The notes beneath the pieces were generated by a model that had not been told where the DNA came from, did not search any database, and worked only from the letters and a program-made list of their open reading frames with translations. The position numbers and the translations under genes were made by a program. Source: Subtercola sp. PAMC28395 (GTDB taxonomy: Bacteria > Actinomycetota > Actinomycetes > Actinomycetales > Microbacteriaceae). Taken from it: 64,000 bases of DNA. Location of the stretch: positions 2,108,001-2,172,000 of the forward strand of contig NZ_CP076547.1 of the NCBI RefSeq assembly GCF_018889995.1, read 5' to 3'. This document shows, piece after piece, positions 27,834 to 40,957 of this stretch. Within the stretch, counting starts at the first letter, position 1. The number at the start of each line of letters is the position of its first letter.

Positions 27834-30410
27834 ATGCGTATCCCCCTGAGCTGGCTCGCGGAGTTCGTCGAACTCCCGGCAGGCACCACGATTGCCGACG
27901 TCCACGCTGCCCTCGTTAGCGTCGGGCTCGAAGAAGAAGGTTCACACGACTTCGACATCACGGGCCCGGTCGTCGTAGGCGAAGTGCTCGAATTCACCGA
28001 GGAACCGCAGAGCAACGGCAAGACCATCCGGTGGTGCAGCGTTCGGGTGGCTGCCGCCGGTGACACGGCGGCAGACGGAGGGGCTGATGTGCGCGGCATC
28101 GTCTGCGGTGCCCCCAACTTCTTCGTGGGCGACAAGGTCGTCGTGACGCTGCCGGGCGCAGTGCTACCCGGAAACTTCGCCATCGCCGCGCGCAAGACCT
28201 ACGGCCACGTCTCCGACGGCATGATTGCGTCCACTCGTGAACTCGGGCTCGGTGACGAGCACGATGGCATTCTGCGGCTGTCGACCCTGGGCCTCGATCC
28301 TGAGGTCGGTACCGACGCACTCGCACTGCTCGGGCTGAATGATGCCGCCGTCGAAGTGAACGTCACTCCTGACCGTGGTTATGCCTTCTCGATCAGGGGC
28401 ATCGCCCGTGAATACGCCCACGCCACGGGGGCGGTGTTCCGTGACCCGGCTGCAGTGCTCCCGGTCGCGGCCGCGGAGAACGGGTTCTCTGTGATCATCG
28501 ACGACCAAGCGCCCATCAGGGGCAGGGTCGGAGCCACGGTGTTCGTGACCCGCGTCGTTCGCGGGATCGATGCGACGCGGCCGACGCCGGCGTGGATGGT
28601 TGCCAGACTCAAGCTCGCAGGTATCCGTTCGATATCGCTGGTCGTCGACATCACCAACTACGTGATGCTGGAGTTGGGTCAGCCACTCCACGGCTACGAC
28701 CTCGACACGATCAGGGGCGGAATCGTCGTGCGGCGTGCCGTACCCGGCGAAACCCTCATGACACTCGACGGCCAGACCCGGGTTCTGAACCCGGAAGACC
28801 TTCTGATAACCGACGACAGCGGGGCGATCGGCCTTGCCGGAGTCATGGGTGGCCTGCAGACCGAGATCACCGATGCCACCACGAATGTGCTCGTCGAGGC
28901 TGCCAATTTCGACCCCATCAGCATCGCGCGCAGCGCCCGTCGCCACAAGCTTCCAAGCGAAGCGTCAAAACGCTTCGAGCGAGGAGTGGACCCAGACGTC
29001 GCGGCGGCGGCGGCGGCGCGAGTCGTGCAGCTCTTGGAGGAATTGGCGGGCGGTCGGGCTGAGAGTGCCGGGTCGCTCTTCCATGCCCATGACGAGCTTT
29101 CTGCGATCTTCCTGCCAGACGGCTACATCTCGAAGCTCGTCGGCGTCGACTACACAGACGACGAGATCAGCGACTCACTCGTCGAGATCGGGGCGACGCT
29201 CGAGCACGGCCACGACGGTTTGATCGTCTCGCCGCCGTCGTGGCGCCCTGATCTCACTCACAAGTCGACCCTCGCTGAAGAGGTGGCGCGAATTGTGGGG
29301 TATTCACGCATCCCGAGTGTGCTTCCCACTGCGCCACCCGGCCGGGGGCTCACGCGCGAGCAGCGGTTGCGTCGACTGTCGGCAGAGACGCTCGCGGCCG
29401 CAGGCCTGACCGAAATCCTCGCGTACCCCTTCGTCTCCAGCACCTCGAACACCCTGTTCGCGTCGCCTGACGACAGCGCGGTGCCGGCGATCCTGTTGGC
29501 GAACCCGCTCGACGCCGAAGTGCCATTCCTGAGGGCAACGCTCCTTCCTGGGTTGATCGACATTGCGCGCCGCAACCTCTCACGAGGCCTGACAGACCTC
29601 GCACTCTACGAAGTCGGTGCTGTCTTCCAACCGGAGGAGGGTATCCGCTACGGCATAACCGAGGTTCCGCCAGGGGCGATGAGTCCCTCCCAGGAAACCC
29701 TCGCTGAGCTGGACGCCAGTATCCCGCCACAGCCGTGGCACATCGGCATGCTCTTCCTCGGTAACTCGGTAGAGAAGCAGCCGGGGCAGCCCGCCCTCGG
29801 TTTTGGCATCGCGGACGCACTCGATGCTGTTCGCCTGCTCACCGACGCGCTCGATGTCACGCTGACTGTTCGCCAGGGTAGCCACAAAGCGTTGCACCCG
29901 GGGCGTACGGCAGAGCTCTTCGCCACGATCGTCAACCATCACGATGGCGAAGAGACGGCCCCATCGAGCGAAGCCACTTCTGACATTCCCGTGGGTTACG
30001 CGGGCGAGCTGTTGCCTGCGCTCGCCGACGAGTTCGATCTCCCTCGCGTTGTTGCTGTCGCCGAGCTCGACCTCTCGCTGCTTATGGCACTCGCAGCCCG
30101 CAGCGTCGAGGCCACTCCGCTCTCGGCGTACCCTGCTGCAACCCAGGACGTGTCGCTTGTCGTTCCCGTTGACGTACCGGCAGGCGACGTTCGGGAGGCT
30201 TTGGCACACGGGGCCGGTGAACTGCTCGAGAGCATCCGGCTCGTCGACGACTACCGGGCAGCAGGCATCGAAGAAGGGCACAAATCACTGACCTTCGCCC
30301 TCCGATTCCGCTCGTCAGAGCGCACGCTCACTGCGGCCGAGGCCAGTGAGGCGCGTATCGCCGGTGTCGCCGAGGCGGCGCTTCGCTTCGGGGCGGTGTC
30401 GCGCGAGTGA
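27834..30410 (+). CDS. pheT: Phenylalanyl-tRNA synthetase beta subunit
   Basis: The 858-residue subunit contains the N-terminal OB-type EMAP/tRNA-binding domain (about 40-160), B3/B4 editing modules (about 215-400, with LVVDITNYVMLELGQPLHGYD), the B5 domain, the catalytic-like fold (about 490-740), and the C-terminal anticodon-binding FDX-ACB domain (about 765-858, AYPAATQDVSLVVP). Length is within the actinobacterial range. ATG 27834 starts MRIPLSWLAEFV. The gene is followed by argC after 16 bp, which has its own -10 element. Confidence 0.97.
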   Translation: MRIPLSWLAEFVELPAGTTIADVHAALVSVGLEEEGSHDFDITGPVVVGEVLEFTEEPQSNGKTIRWCSVRVAAAGDTAADGGADVRGIVCGAPNFFVGDKVVVTLPGAVLPGNFAIAARKTYGHVSDGMIASTRELGLGDEHDGILRLSTLGLDPEVGTDALALLGLNDAAVEVNVTPDRGYAFSIRGIAREYAHATGAVFRDPAAVLPVAAAENGFSVIIDDQAPIRGRVGATVFVTRVVRGIDATRPTPAWMVARLKLAGIRSISLVVDITNYVMLELGQPLHGYDLDTIRGGIVVRRAVPGETLMTLDGQTRVLNPEDLLITDDSGAIGLAGVMGGLQTEITDATTNVLVEAANFDPISIARSARRHKLPSEASKRFERGVDPDVAAAAAARVVQLLEELAGGRAESAGSLFHAHDELSAIFLPDGYISKLVGVDYTDDEISDSLVEIGATLEHGHDGLIVSPPSWRPDLTHKSTLAEEVARIVGYSRIPSVLPTAPPGRGLTREQRLRRLSAETLAAAGLTEILAYPFVSSTSNTLFASPDDSAVPAILLANPLDAEVPFLRATLLPGLIDIARRNLSRGLTDLALYEVGAVFQPEEGIRYGITEVPPGAMSPSQETLAELDASIPPQPWHIGMLFLGNSVEKQPGQPALGFGIADALDAVRLLTDALDVTLTVRQGSHKALHPGRTAELFATIVNHHDGEETAPSSEATSDIPVGYAGELLPALADEFDLPRVVAVAELDLSLLMALAARSVEATPLSAYPAATQDVSLVVPVDVPAGDVREALAHGAGELLESIRLVDDYRAAGIEEGHKSLTFALRFRSSERTLTAAEASEARIAGVAEAALRFGAVSRE

Positions 30411-30414
30411 GCGG

Positions 30415-30420
30415 TAGGTT
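30415..30420 (+). promoter_or_regulatory. -10 element TAGGTT for leaderless argC
   Basis: TAGGTT begins 4 bp after the pheT stop and ends 6 nt before the argC ATG. It would start the whole argCJBDF transcript. No ARG-box-like palindrome was recognised around it. Confidence 0.4.
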
Positions 30421-30426
30421 GGGCGT

Positions 30427-31473
30427 ATGTCTTTTTCGGTAGCCGTAGCCGGCGCGAGCGGGTATGCCGGCGGCGAGTTGTTGCGCCTTCTTGCCCTTCA
30501 CCCCGAGTTCGAGGTTCGCACGGTGACGGCGAACGCGAACGCCGGCCAGCCGTTGATCGCGCTGCATCCTCACCTGCGTACCTATGGTGACCTGACACTC
30601 GGCGAGACATCGCCCGAGGTGCTGAACGGGCACGACATCGTCTTTCTCGCTCTGCCTCACGGTAAGTCGGGAGCAGTGACCGAAACACTCGACCCAGCGA
30701 CGCTGGTCGTCGACTGCGGTGCCGATCACCGCCTCACAGACGAGGCGGATTGGTCCAAATTCTACGGAGGAGAGTTCTACGGCGCCTGGCCGTACGGATT
30801 ACCCGAACTCCTCATCGAGGACTTCCAGCGCCAGCGCTCGAAACTCGTCGGCGTCAAACGGATTGCTGTACCTGGCTGTAACGTCACAGCCATCAGCCTG
30901 GGTCTTGCACCCGGGCTTCGGGCCGGCGTCATCCAGCCTGTCGACATTGTTGCAGTGCTCGCCGTCGGCCCCTCCGGGGCAGGCAAGAGTCTTCGAACAG
31001 ATCTGCTGGCGAGCGAGATCCTCGGTTCGGCCAGTGTCTACGGTGTGGGGGGAGCCCATCGGCACAACCCCGAGATCGTGCAGAACCTTTCGGCCGCAGC
31101 GGGGGCAACCGTCTCCGTCTCGTTCACCCCGGTTCTCGTTCCCATGGCACGGGGCATCCTGGCCACCTCGACGGCGAGACTCGCCGCCGGTGTATCTGCG
31201 CACGACGTTCGTTCAGCCTGGGAGACGGCCTACGCCGACGAGCCGTTTGTGCACGCGCTTCCGGAGGGCCGCTTCCCTCGAATCTCCGACGTGGTGGGGG
31301 CGAACACCGCTCTGATCGGCATCGCGGTCGACGAGGCCGCTGACCGTGTTGTGACGGTGACGGCCATCGACAATCTGGTCAAGGGCACTGCAGGGGCTGC
31401 CATCCAGTCAGCGAACATCGCACTCGGGCTCCCCGAGACCCTTGGCCTTCCTCTGAATGGAGTTTCACCGTGA
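30427..31473 (+). CDS. argC: N-acetyl-gamma-glutamyl-phosphate reductase
   Basis: ArgC reduces N-acetylglutamyl phosphate with NADPH. The 348-residue protein shows the N-terminal Rossmann motif [14 protein letters not shown] (9-22) and the active-site Cys151 in AVPGCNVTA. The C-terminal substrate domain includes HRHNPEI and [11 protein letters not shown]. It is the first gene of a tightly packed argC-J-B-D-F cluster; the stop overlaps argJ by GTGA. Confidence 0.97.
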   Translation: MSFSVAVAGASGYAGGELLRLLALHPEFEVRTVTANANAGQPLIALHPHLRTYGDLTLGETSPEVLNGHDIVFLALPHGKSGAVTETLDPATLVVDCGADHRLTDEADWSKFYGGEFYGAWPYGLPELLIEDFQRQRSKLVGVKRIAVPGCNVTAISLGLAPGLRAGVIQPVDIVAVLAVGPSGAGKSLRTDLLASEILGSASVYGVGGAHRHNPEIVQNLSAAAGATVSVSFTPVLVPMARGILATSTARLAAGVSAHDVRSAWETAYADEPFVHALPEGRFPRISDVVGANTALIGIAVDEAADRVVTVTAIDNLVKGTAGAAIQSANIALGLPETLGLPLNGVSP

Positions 31474-32627
31474 GTGTCACCACACCGGCAGGGTTCGAAG
31501 CAGCGGGCATCGTTCGCGGATTGAAGTCCACGGGTGCCCGTGACCTTGCTCTCGTTGTGAACCGCGGGCCGAGTTCGGCAGCGGCGGCTGTCTTCACGTC
31601 GAACCGGTGCAAGGCCAACCCGGTGCTCTGGTCTGAAAAAGCTCTGCTCGACGGCGCCGTCTCGGCGGTCATCCTGAATTCCGGCGGAGCCAACTGCTAC
31701 ACCGGCTCCTTCGGGTTCCAGACGACACATCTCACGGCAGAGGCCGTAGCCGAGAGTCTCGGCGTTTCCGCGGGAGACGTGGTCGTCTGCTCAACCGGAC
31801 TCATCGGCACGGGCGACCAGGTCTTTCGCGACAAGGTGGTCGGGGGAGTGCCCGAGGTTGTCGCCGCGTTGTCTGCCGATGGCGGCACAGATGCCGCATT
31901 GGCGATCATGACAACTGACACCAAGGCGAAGCAATCTGTCGTTGTCGGCGATGGCTGGTCGATCGGTGGCATGGCCAAAGGGGCAGGGATGCTCGCACCA
32001 GGGCTTGCGACGATGCTCGTCGTCATCACGACCGACGCAGACATCTCGCCGTCGGGGCTCGACTCCGCACTTCGCGAAGCCACGAGGGTCACCTTCGACA
32101 GGCTCGACTCCGACGGCTGCATGTCGACCAACGACACCGTCACGCTGATGGCGAGTGGGGCATCCGGAATCACCCCGGAGCCCGCTGAATTCAGCGCAGC
32201 GCTGACAGCCCTGTGCCTGGACCTCTCGCTTCAGTTGCAGGCCGATGCCGAGGGCGCAAGCCACGACATCACCATCACGGTCGTGAACGCCGAGAGCGAA
32301 GACGACGGCGTCGCAGTAGCTCGCGCCGTCTCTCGCAGCAATCTCTTCAAGGCCGCCATCTTCGGCAACGACCCCAACTGGGGAAGGGTGCTGGCCGCTG
32401 TGGGAACCACCGATGCCGCATTCGACCCCTACGACATCGACGTCACGATCAACGGTGTCAAGATCTGCAAGGCAGGCGAACCCTTCGAGAGCCGGGATCT
32501 GATCGACCTGACTCCGCGCGCCGTTTCAGTGATCATCGACCTCCACTTCGGAGACGCCACTGCCACCATCTGGACGAACGACCTGACTCACGAGTACGTT
32601 CACGAGAACAGCGCGTACGCCAGCTGA
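31470..32627 (+). CDS. argJ: Glutamate N-acetyltransferase / amino-acid acetyltransferase
   Basis: ArgJ recycles the acetyl group from N-acetylornithine to glutamate, and the bifunctional form also uses acetyl-CoA. The 385-residue precursor is self-cleaved before a Thr; here Ala180-Thr181 in GLATMLVV fits the conserved AT-ML site, after the MAKGAGML motif. The C-terminal segment NDPNWGR and the tail ENSAYAS are also typical. The GTG start overlaps argC, and the stop TGA shares one base with the argB ATG. Confidence 0.96.
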   Translation: MSVTTPAGFEAAGIVRGLKSTGARDLALVVNRGPSSAAAAVFTSNRCKANPVLWSEKALLDGAVSAVILNSGGANCYTGSFGFQTTHLTAEAVAESLGVSAGDVVVCSTGLIGTGDQVFRDKVVGGVPEVVAALSADGGTDAALAIMTTDTKAKQSVVVGDGWSIGGMAKGAGMLAPGLATMLVVITTDADISPSGLDSALREATRVTFDRLDSDGCMSTNDTVTLMASGASGITPEPAEFSAALTALCLDLSLQLQADAEGASHDITITVVNAESEDDGVAVARAVSRSNLFKAAIFGNDPNWGRVLAAVGTTDAAFDPYDIDVTINGVKICKAGEPFESRDLIDLTPRAVSVIIDLHFGDATATIWTNDLTHEYVHENSAYAS

Positions 32628-33634
32628 TGGCCGACGTGAACGATCCAGAAATCCTGGGGGGCGAGAGTGCGCAGGGCCTCGCCGGTGTGAAGGCCGCGAC
32701 ACTCATCGAGTCCTTGCCGTGGCTCAAAACCTTCCACGACAAGATCATGGTGATCAAGTTCGGCGGCAACGCCATGGTCGACCCCGAGTTGCAGCGCACC
32801 TTCGCTGAAGACATCGTCTACCTGCGGTATGCAGGAATCAAGCCCGTTGTCGTTCACGGAGGTGGCCCGCAGATCTCACGGATGCTCGACAGGCTCGGCA
32901 TCGAGAGCGAATTCCGTGGTGGCTACCGGGTCACGAGCCCCGAAGCAATGGATGTCGTTCGCATGGTTCTCACCGGCCAGATCAGCAGGGACATCGTCAG
33001 CCACATCAACGAGCACGGTCCGCTCGCGACAGCTCTCTCCGGTGAAGATGCAGGGCTGTTCGAGGGGCAGAAGCGCCTCGTCGAGATCGATGGTGCAGTG
33101 GTCGACCTCGGTCTCGTGGGCGATGTGGTGGGGGTGAATCCCGAGACGGTCTTCGAACACCTGGCGGCCGGGCGGATTCCGGTCATCTCCTCGATCGCTC
33201 CCGACCGTGACGAACCGGGCCAGGTTCTCAATATCAATGCCGATGCCGCGGCCGCGGCGCTCGCCGTTGCACTGGGGGCTGAGAAGCTCGTCATTCTCAC
33301 CGACGTCGCCGGTCTGTACTCCGACTGGCCCAACCGCGATTCGCTTGTGTCGGTCATCGAGGTCGAGCAACTCCGGTCCCTCCTCCCTTCGCTCGAATCC
33401 GGCATGATTCCGAAAATGGGCGCCTGTCTCGAAGCGGTCGACGGCGGCGTTCCCAAAGCTGCGATCATCGACGGGCGTACGCCCCACTCGATCCTGCTCG
33501 AAGTCTTCACTCAGAACGGGAGCGGAACAGAAGTCGTGCCGCATGCCGCAGTGTCGCCTGTCCCCACGGCAACACCCAGCGAAGCACCAGCAGCAACCGA
33601 AGCAACAGCCTCAACCGAAAGGCAACTCTCGTGA
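32627..33634 (+). CDS. argB: Acetylglutamate kinase
   Basis: ArgB phosphorylates N-acetylglutamate, the usual target of arginine feedback inhibition. The 335-residue amino-acid kinase has KFGGNAM near 42-48, HGGGPQI, and the [11 protein letters not shown] motif. An N-terminal helix (about 15-30) of the type that forms the arginine-sensitive hexamer is present. The last 35 residues are an Ala/Pro/Thr/Glu-rich tail ([19 protein letters not shown]) absent from most homologs. It overlaps argJ by one base and argD by 4. Confidence 0.96.
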   Translation: MADVNDPEILGGESAQGLAGVKAATLIESLPWLKTFHDKIMVIKFGGNAMVDPELQRTFAEDIVYLRYAGIKPVVVHGGGPQISRMLDRLGIESEFRGGYRVTSPEAMDVVRMVLTGQISRDIVSHINEHGPLATALSGEDAGLFEGQKRLVEIDGAVVDLGLVGDVVGVNPETVFEHLAAGRIPVISSIAPDRDEPGQVLNINADAAAAALAVALGAEKLVILTDVAGLYSDWPNRDSLVSVIEVEQLRSLLPSLESGMIPKMGACLEAVDGGVPKAAIIDGRTPHSILLEVFTQNGSGTEVVPHAAVSPVPTATPSEAPAATEATASTERQLS

Positions 33635-34890
33635 CCTCCGACGTGAATGTGACCGTCAATCATGCGGCCCCGGGCTTCACCCCGGGGGCATGGGTCGACA
33701 CCTTCGACGAGTCGATGATGCGAACGATGGGCCGGCCCCTTGCGCTGCTCACTCACGGGCGCGGGGCGTTCGTCTGGGATGAGAACGAGAAGGAGTACCT
33801 CGATTTTCTCGCTGGCATCGCCGTCAATTCGCTGGGTCATGCGCACCCCGTGCTGGTTGAGGCCGTCACACGCCAGATCAACACCCTTGCCCATGTGTCG
33901 AACTACTTCTCGACACGCCCGCAACTCGAGCTCGCAGAACGCCTCAAGCGCATCACCGGCGCGGGCGCCGAAGGCCGTGCCTATTTCTGCAATTCCGGCG
34001 CAGAGGCCAATGAGGCAGCGTTCAAGCTGGCGCGACTCAATTCGACCCCAGCGCGAAAGACGATAGTCGCCCTCAGGAACTCGTTCCATGGTCGCACCAT
34101 GGGCGCTCTCGCCCTCACCGGCAAGCCGGAGATGCAGCAGCCGTTCCTCCCGCTCCCCGGCGGGGTCATGCACATCGACTCGACGATGGAAGCCCTCGAG
34201 GCGACGATCGACGACTCGGTCGCTGCGTTCTTCGTCGAGCCGATCAAGGGCGAGGCCGGAGTCATCGACCTGCCAGAGGGTTACCTCGCACGCGCTCGAG
34301 AACTCACCGAGAAACACGGGGTCCTCCTCATTCTCGACGAGATCCAGACTGGCATCGGCCGCACGGGCCGATGGTTCGCTTACGAGCTCGCAGGCATCAA
34401 GCCCGACGCTGTGACGATCGCCAAGGGAATGGCCGGCGGTGTGCCGATCGGCTCGCTAGTGACTTTCGGGTGGGCATCAGAGCTCTTCCAGCGAGGCATG
34501 CACGGCAGCACCTTCGGAGGAAACCCGCTCGCGACCGCCGCGGCGAACGCGGTGCTCGAAGAGATCGAAGACAAAGACCTCGTGGGCAATGCCGAGCGCC
34601 GGGGCATCCAGCTCCGCTCTCGTATTGCCGAGCTGAACTCCCCGCTCATTGGTGAGATTCGCGGCCACGGGCTCCTGATCGGGCTCGGCCTCACCGAACC
34701 CATTGCCCTTCAGCTCTCGGCCGCTGCGATGGATGCCGGGCTCATCATCAACGCGGCGAATGAGTCGAGCATTCGCATGGCACCACCGCTGATCATCCGC
34801 GACCTCGAAGTCGACGCATTCATCACTCGCTTCAGCGCGGCGCTTCGCGCGCTCGGAGCACTCCCCGAACCAGAAGGCCAACTCCGATGA
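33631..34890 (+). CDS. argD: Acetylornithine aminotransferase
   Basis: ArgD transaminates N-acetylglutamate semialdehyde, and in many bacteria also the succinyl-diaminopimelate intermediate. The 419-residue class III PLP enzyme has the [17 protein letters not shown] motif, [12 protein letters not shown], and PLP-binding Lys265 in [13 protein letters not shown]. The GTG start overlaps argB and the stop overlaps argF (ATGA). The dual DAP role is only a known property of the family. Confidence 0.96.
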   Translation: MTSDVNVTVNHAAPGFTPGAWVDTFDESMMRTMGRPLALLTHGRGAFVWDENEKEYLDFLAGIAVNSLGHAHPVLVEAVTRQINTLAHVSNYFSTRPQLELAERLKRITGAGAEGRAYFCNSGAEANEAAFKLARLNSTPARKTIVALRNSFHGRTMGALALTGKPEMQQPFLPLPGGVMHIDSTMEALEATIDDSVAAFFVEPIKGEAGVIDLPEGYLARARELTEKHGVLLILDEIQTGIGRTGRWFAYELAGIKPDAVTIAKGMAGGVPIGSLVTFGWASELFQRGMHGSTFGGNPLATAAANAVLEEIEDKDLVGNAERRGIQLRSRIAELNSPLIGEIRGHGLLIGLGLTEPIALQLSAAAMDAGLIINAANESSIRMAPPLIIRDLEVDAFITRFSAALRALGALPEPEGQLR

Positions 34891-35822
34891 CCCGCCACTT
34901 TCTTCGCGACGACGACCTGACACCAGCCGAGCAGGCTGAGATCCTCGACCTGGCGGCAGAGCTGAAGCGTGACCGTTTCGCAGCGAAGCCTCTTGCTGGC
35001 CCGCAGACCGTTGCGGTCATCTTCGACAAGTCGTCGACACGCACCAGGGTCTCATTCGCCGTCGGTATCGCCGACCTGGGAGGGAGCCCGCTCATCATCA
35101 GCACCGCGAACAGTCAACTGAGCGGTAAAGAAACCGCGTCAGACACGGCACGAGTCCTCGAACGCCAGGTTGCCGCCATCGTGTGGCGCACCTATGCCCA
35201 GACGGGCCTCGAAGAGATGGCCCTCAACACCACAGTGCCCGTGGTCAACGCGCTTTCCGACGAGTTCCACCCGTGCCAGCTTCTCGCCGATCTTCTCACC
35301 ATTCGTGAGCACCGGGGCGAACTCGCCGGCCTCACCGTGGCCTTCCTTGGTGACGGCGCCAGCAACATGGCCCAGTCCTACCTCCTCGCGTGCGCAACGG
35401 CAGGTATGCACGTTCGCGTCGGCTCGCCCGCGGCATACTCGCCCGACCCGGTGGTCGCGGACGATGCGCGCACGATCGCGTCAACAACCGGAGGGTCGGC
35501 CACTGTTCTCTCCGACCCGGCAGAAGCGGTTGCGGGCGCAGACATCGTCGTCACCGACACCTGGGTCTCGATGGGCAAAGAAGACGAGAAGGCTGCCAGG
35601 GTGAAGGTCTTCGGCGGTTACCAGGTCGACGCTGCCCTCATGGCCGGCGCAAAACCCGACGCGCTCTTCCTGCACTGCCTGCCGGCAGATCGGGGCTACG
35701 AGGTGAGCGCCGAGGTCATCGACGGCCCGCAGAGTGTGATCTGGGACGAGGCCGAGAACAGGCTGCACGCCCAGAAGGCACTGCTGGTCTGGCTGCTCCG
35801 TCAACAGACCGTGGCTGCCTGA
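34887..35822 (+). CDS. argF: Ornithine carbamoyltransferase
   Basis: ArgF makes citrulline from ornithine and carbamoyl phosphate. The 311-residue protein has the carbamoyl-phosphate motif KSSTRTRVSF (about 49-58), the HPCQ motif (FHPCQLLADL) and the ornithine motif HCLPADRG. It overlaps argD. In most Actinobacteria argR comes next; here a 138-bp gap leads directly to argG. Confidence 0.97.
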   Translation: MTRHFLRDDDLTPAEQAEILDLAAELKRDRFAAKPLAGPQTVAVIFDKSSTRTRVSFAVGIADLGGSPLIISTANSQLSGKETASDTARVLERQVAAIVWRTYAQTGLEEMALNTTVPVVNALSDEFHPCQLLADLLTIREHRGELAGLTVAFLGDGASNMAQSYLLACATAGMHVRVGSPAAYSPDPVVADDARTIASTTGGSATVLSDPAEAVAGADIVVTDTWVSMGKEDEKAARVKVFGGYQVDAALMAGAKPDALFLHCLPADRGYEVSAEVIDGPQSVIWDEAENRLHAQKALLVWLLRQQTVAA

Positions 35823-35925
35823 CTCAGGACTTTCGCCGTACCTGCGTCAGTTCTTCTGCGCGCCCGACCGGCGCGCAGAGTCGAGCTGGCCCGGCCGTGG
35901 CACGGGCCCTGGTGCTGGCCCACAG

Positions 35926-35931
35926 TAAACT
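35926..35931 (+). promoter_or_regulatory. -10 element TAAACT upstream of argG
   Basis: TAAACT stands 29 bp before the argG GTG, with AAGGAG close to the start, so argGH probably has its own promoter with a short leader, separate from argCJBDF. Confidence 0.4.
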
Positions 35932-35960
35932 ACAAGCGCTGCAAACCTCAAGGAGAAAAA

Positions 35961-38900
<2,940 letters not shown>

Positions 38901-38934
38901 GAACGCCGGCCTGGGCACCGAAGACTGAGTCGAG

Positions 38935-39639
38935 ATGACGGGGCCCCCGATCGAGCTGCCAGGTGAGCCCGCAGACGCCGCACTCTTCGAGCAGTCGGCG
39001 ATCGTGGTCGCCCCGCTCCTTCTGGGCGCGGTTCTCAGCCGATCGTCGCCTGATGGGGTCGTCGCGTTGCGCATCACCGAAGTCGAGGCGTACCTCGGTC
39101 AGGGCGATGACCCGGGTTCGCATTCGTTCCGAGGCCAGACGCGCTCGAACTCGGCGATGTTCGGCGATCCCTTCCACCTCTACACGTATTTCACCTACGG
39201 AATGCACACCTGTGCGAACATCGTCTGTTCCCCAGTGGGCACGGCAAGCGCCGTGCTGCTGCGGGCGGGCGAGATCATCGAAGGCGAGACGCTCGCCCGC
39301 GCCCGCCGCGGTGCCGCGGTTGCGGTCAGAGATCTGGCGCGCGGCCCGGCCAGGCTCACCAAGGCGCTCGGCATTCCGTTGAGCGATGGGGGAGTGCGGC
39401 TCGACCAGGCACCATACGAGCTGCGGATGCCCGGGCATCCATTGCCGTTCGCCACCAGTTCACGCACTGGCGTCAGCGGGGCGGGCGGCACAAGCACCTA
39501 CCCGTGGCGGTTCTTCCTTCCGGGGGAGCCGACCGTCTCGCCCTACAGGCGTCACCAAACTGTCCCGCTCGCCGACGTGACACCGCCTCGTATCGGAGGG
39601 CGGCCCGGCACCGAAGGCTCGCAGGGCTCGGCGCGCTGA
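38935..39639 (+). CDS. mpg: DNA-3-methyladenine glycosylase (AAG/MPG type)
   Basis: This enzyme excises alkylated purines such as 3-methyladenine and hypoxanthine in base-excision repair. The 234-residue protein shows the AAG-family blocks: LGAVLSR, RITEVEAYLGQGDDPGSH with the catalytic Glu, MFGDPFHLYTYFTYGMHTCANIV and GPARLTKALGI. It lies between the argH group and tyrS, the same order as in M. tuberculosis (Rv1688-Rv1689, from memory). Confidence 0.94.
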   Translation: MTGPPIELPGEPADAALFEQSAIVVAPLLLGAVLSRSSPDGVVALRITEVEAYLGQGDDPGSHSFRGQTRSNSAMFGDPFHLYTYFTYGMHTCANIVCSPVGTASAVLLRAGEIIEGETLARARRGAAVAVRDLARGPARLTKALGIPLSDGGVRLDQAPYELRMPGHPLPFATSSRTGVSGAGGTSTYPWRFFLPGEPTVSPYRRHQTVPLADVTPPRIGGRPGTEGSQGSAR

Positions 39640-39645
39640 TACTCT
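39640..39645 (+). promoter_or_regulatory. -10 element TACTCT for leaderless tyrS
   Basis: TACTCT ends 7 nt before the tyrS GTG, with no ribosome-binding site. It is the same hexamer as at dapA. Confidence 0.45.
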
Positions 39646-39652
39646 GAACACC

Positions 39653-40957
39653 GTGTCTGTGCCTGCCTCAGTGACCCTGTCTTCCCAAAAGAACGATCCG
39701 TCGTTCGGCTCAGTGTGGGAGGAGCTGAAGTGGCGAGGCCTGGTGCATGTGTCGACCGACGAGGCCGAGCTCGGTTCTCTGCTCGCCGGTGACCCGATCA
39801 CGTTCTACTGCGGTTTCGACCCGACCGCGCCGAGTCTCCACCTCGGCAACCTGGTGCAGCTGTTGGTGATGCGCCGGCTGCAACTTGCCGGCCACAGACC
39901 ACTGGCACTCGTCGGCGGGTCGACGGGTCTCATCGGTGACCCTCGTCCCACGGCCGAGAGAACGCTGACGGCGAGGGACACGGTGGCCGAGTGGGTCGGC
40001 TACCTCCAGACCCAGATCTCAAGGTTTCTGAGTTTCGACGATGTCAACGCCGCTCGGCTCGTCAACAACCTCGACTGGACAGCACCGCTCAGCGCCATCG
40101 ACTTCCTCCGCGATATCGGCAAGTACTTCCGTGTCGGCACCATGCTCAAGAAAGACGCAGTCAGCGCGAGGCTCCACTCTGACGCCGGAATCAGCTACAC
40201 CGAGTTCAGTTACCAGATCCTGCAGGGGCTCGACTACCTCGAACTCTTCAGAACCTACGGGTGTGTACTTCAAACCGGTGGGAGTGACCAGTGGGGCAAC
40301 CTCACCAGCGGCACCGACCTCATCCGCAAGGCGGAACAGGCGAGTGTGCACGCAATCGGCACGCCGCTCATCACGAATTCCGATGGTACGAAGTTCGGCA
40401 AGAGTGAGGGCAATGCGATCTGGCTGGATGATCGGCTCACCAGCCCGTACGCGTTCTACCAGTTCTGGCTCAACACCGACGACGCCGACGTCGTCGAGAG
40501 GCTCAAGATCTTCACCTTCCTGAGCCGCGCCGAACTCGACCGCCTGGCCGCGGCCACAGAATCCGAACCGTTCCGGCGGGAGGCCCAGCGCACGCTCGCC
40601 TACGAGGTCACCTCTCTGGTGCATGGCACAGACGCGACGGATGCTGCCATCGCAGCCTCTGCAGCCCTCTTCGGCCAGGGTGAGCTCTCCGATCTTGCCG
40701 AACCGGTACTTCGGCAGGCCCTTGCTGAAGTCACGGCCATCGAGGCGGGCGCTGACGTTCCTGTCACGGAACTACTGGTTCAGACCTCGCTCTGCGCATC
40801 GCTGAGTGAAGCGCGTCGTGCGGTTGACCAGGGTGGTGTGTACGCGAACAACGTGAAGATCTCTTCACCGGCAGAACTGTCTGGTGCTCTCGCTGATCGG
40901 GGCATCATCGTTCTGCGTCGCGGCAAGAAGTCCTTCGCCGGCGTCTTCGTCGCCTGA
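39653..40957 (+). CDS. tyrS: Tyrosyl-tRNA synthetase
   Basis: TyrS charges tRNA-Tyr. The 434-residue class I enzyme has the HIGH-equivalent HLGN at 63-66, tyrosine-site residues in YCGFDPTAPSLH, the QWGN motif and KFGKS at 247-251 (KMSKS equivalent). A C-terminal S4-like tRNA-binding domain spans about 365-434. The N-terminus has about 20 extra residues before the usual start. The duplicated intergenic repeat follows directly after the stop. Confidence 0.97.
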   Translation: MSVPASVTLSSQKNDPSFGSVWEELKWRGLVHVSTDEAELGSLLAGDPITFYCGFDPTAPSLHLGNLVQLLVMRRLQLAGHRPLALVGGSTGLIGDPRPTAERTLTARDTVAEWVGYLQTQISRFLSFDDVNAARLVNNLDWTAPLSAIDFLRDIGKYFRVGTMLKKDAVSARLHSDAGISYTEFSYQILQGLDYLELFRTYGCVLQTGGSDQWGNLTSGTDLIRKAEQASVHAIGTPLITNSDGTKFGKSEGNAIWLDDRLTSPYAFYQFWLNTDDADVVERLKIFTFLSRAELDRLAAATESEPFRREAQRTLAYEVTSLVHGTDATDAAIAASAALFGQGELSDLAEPVLRQALAEVTAIEAGADVPVTELLVQTSLCASLSEARRAVDQGGVYANNVKISSPAELSGALADRGIIVLRRGKKSFAGVFVA

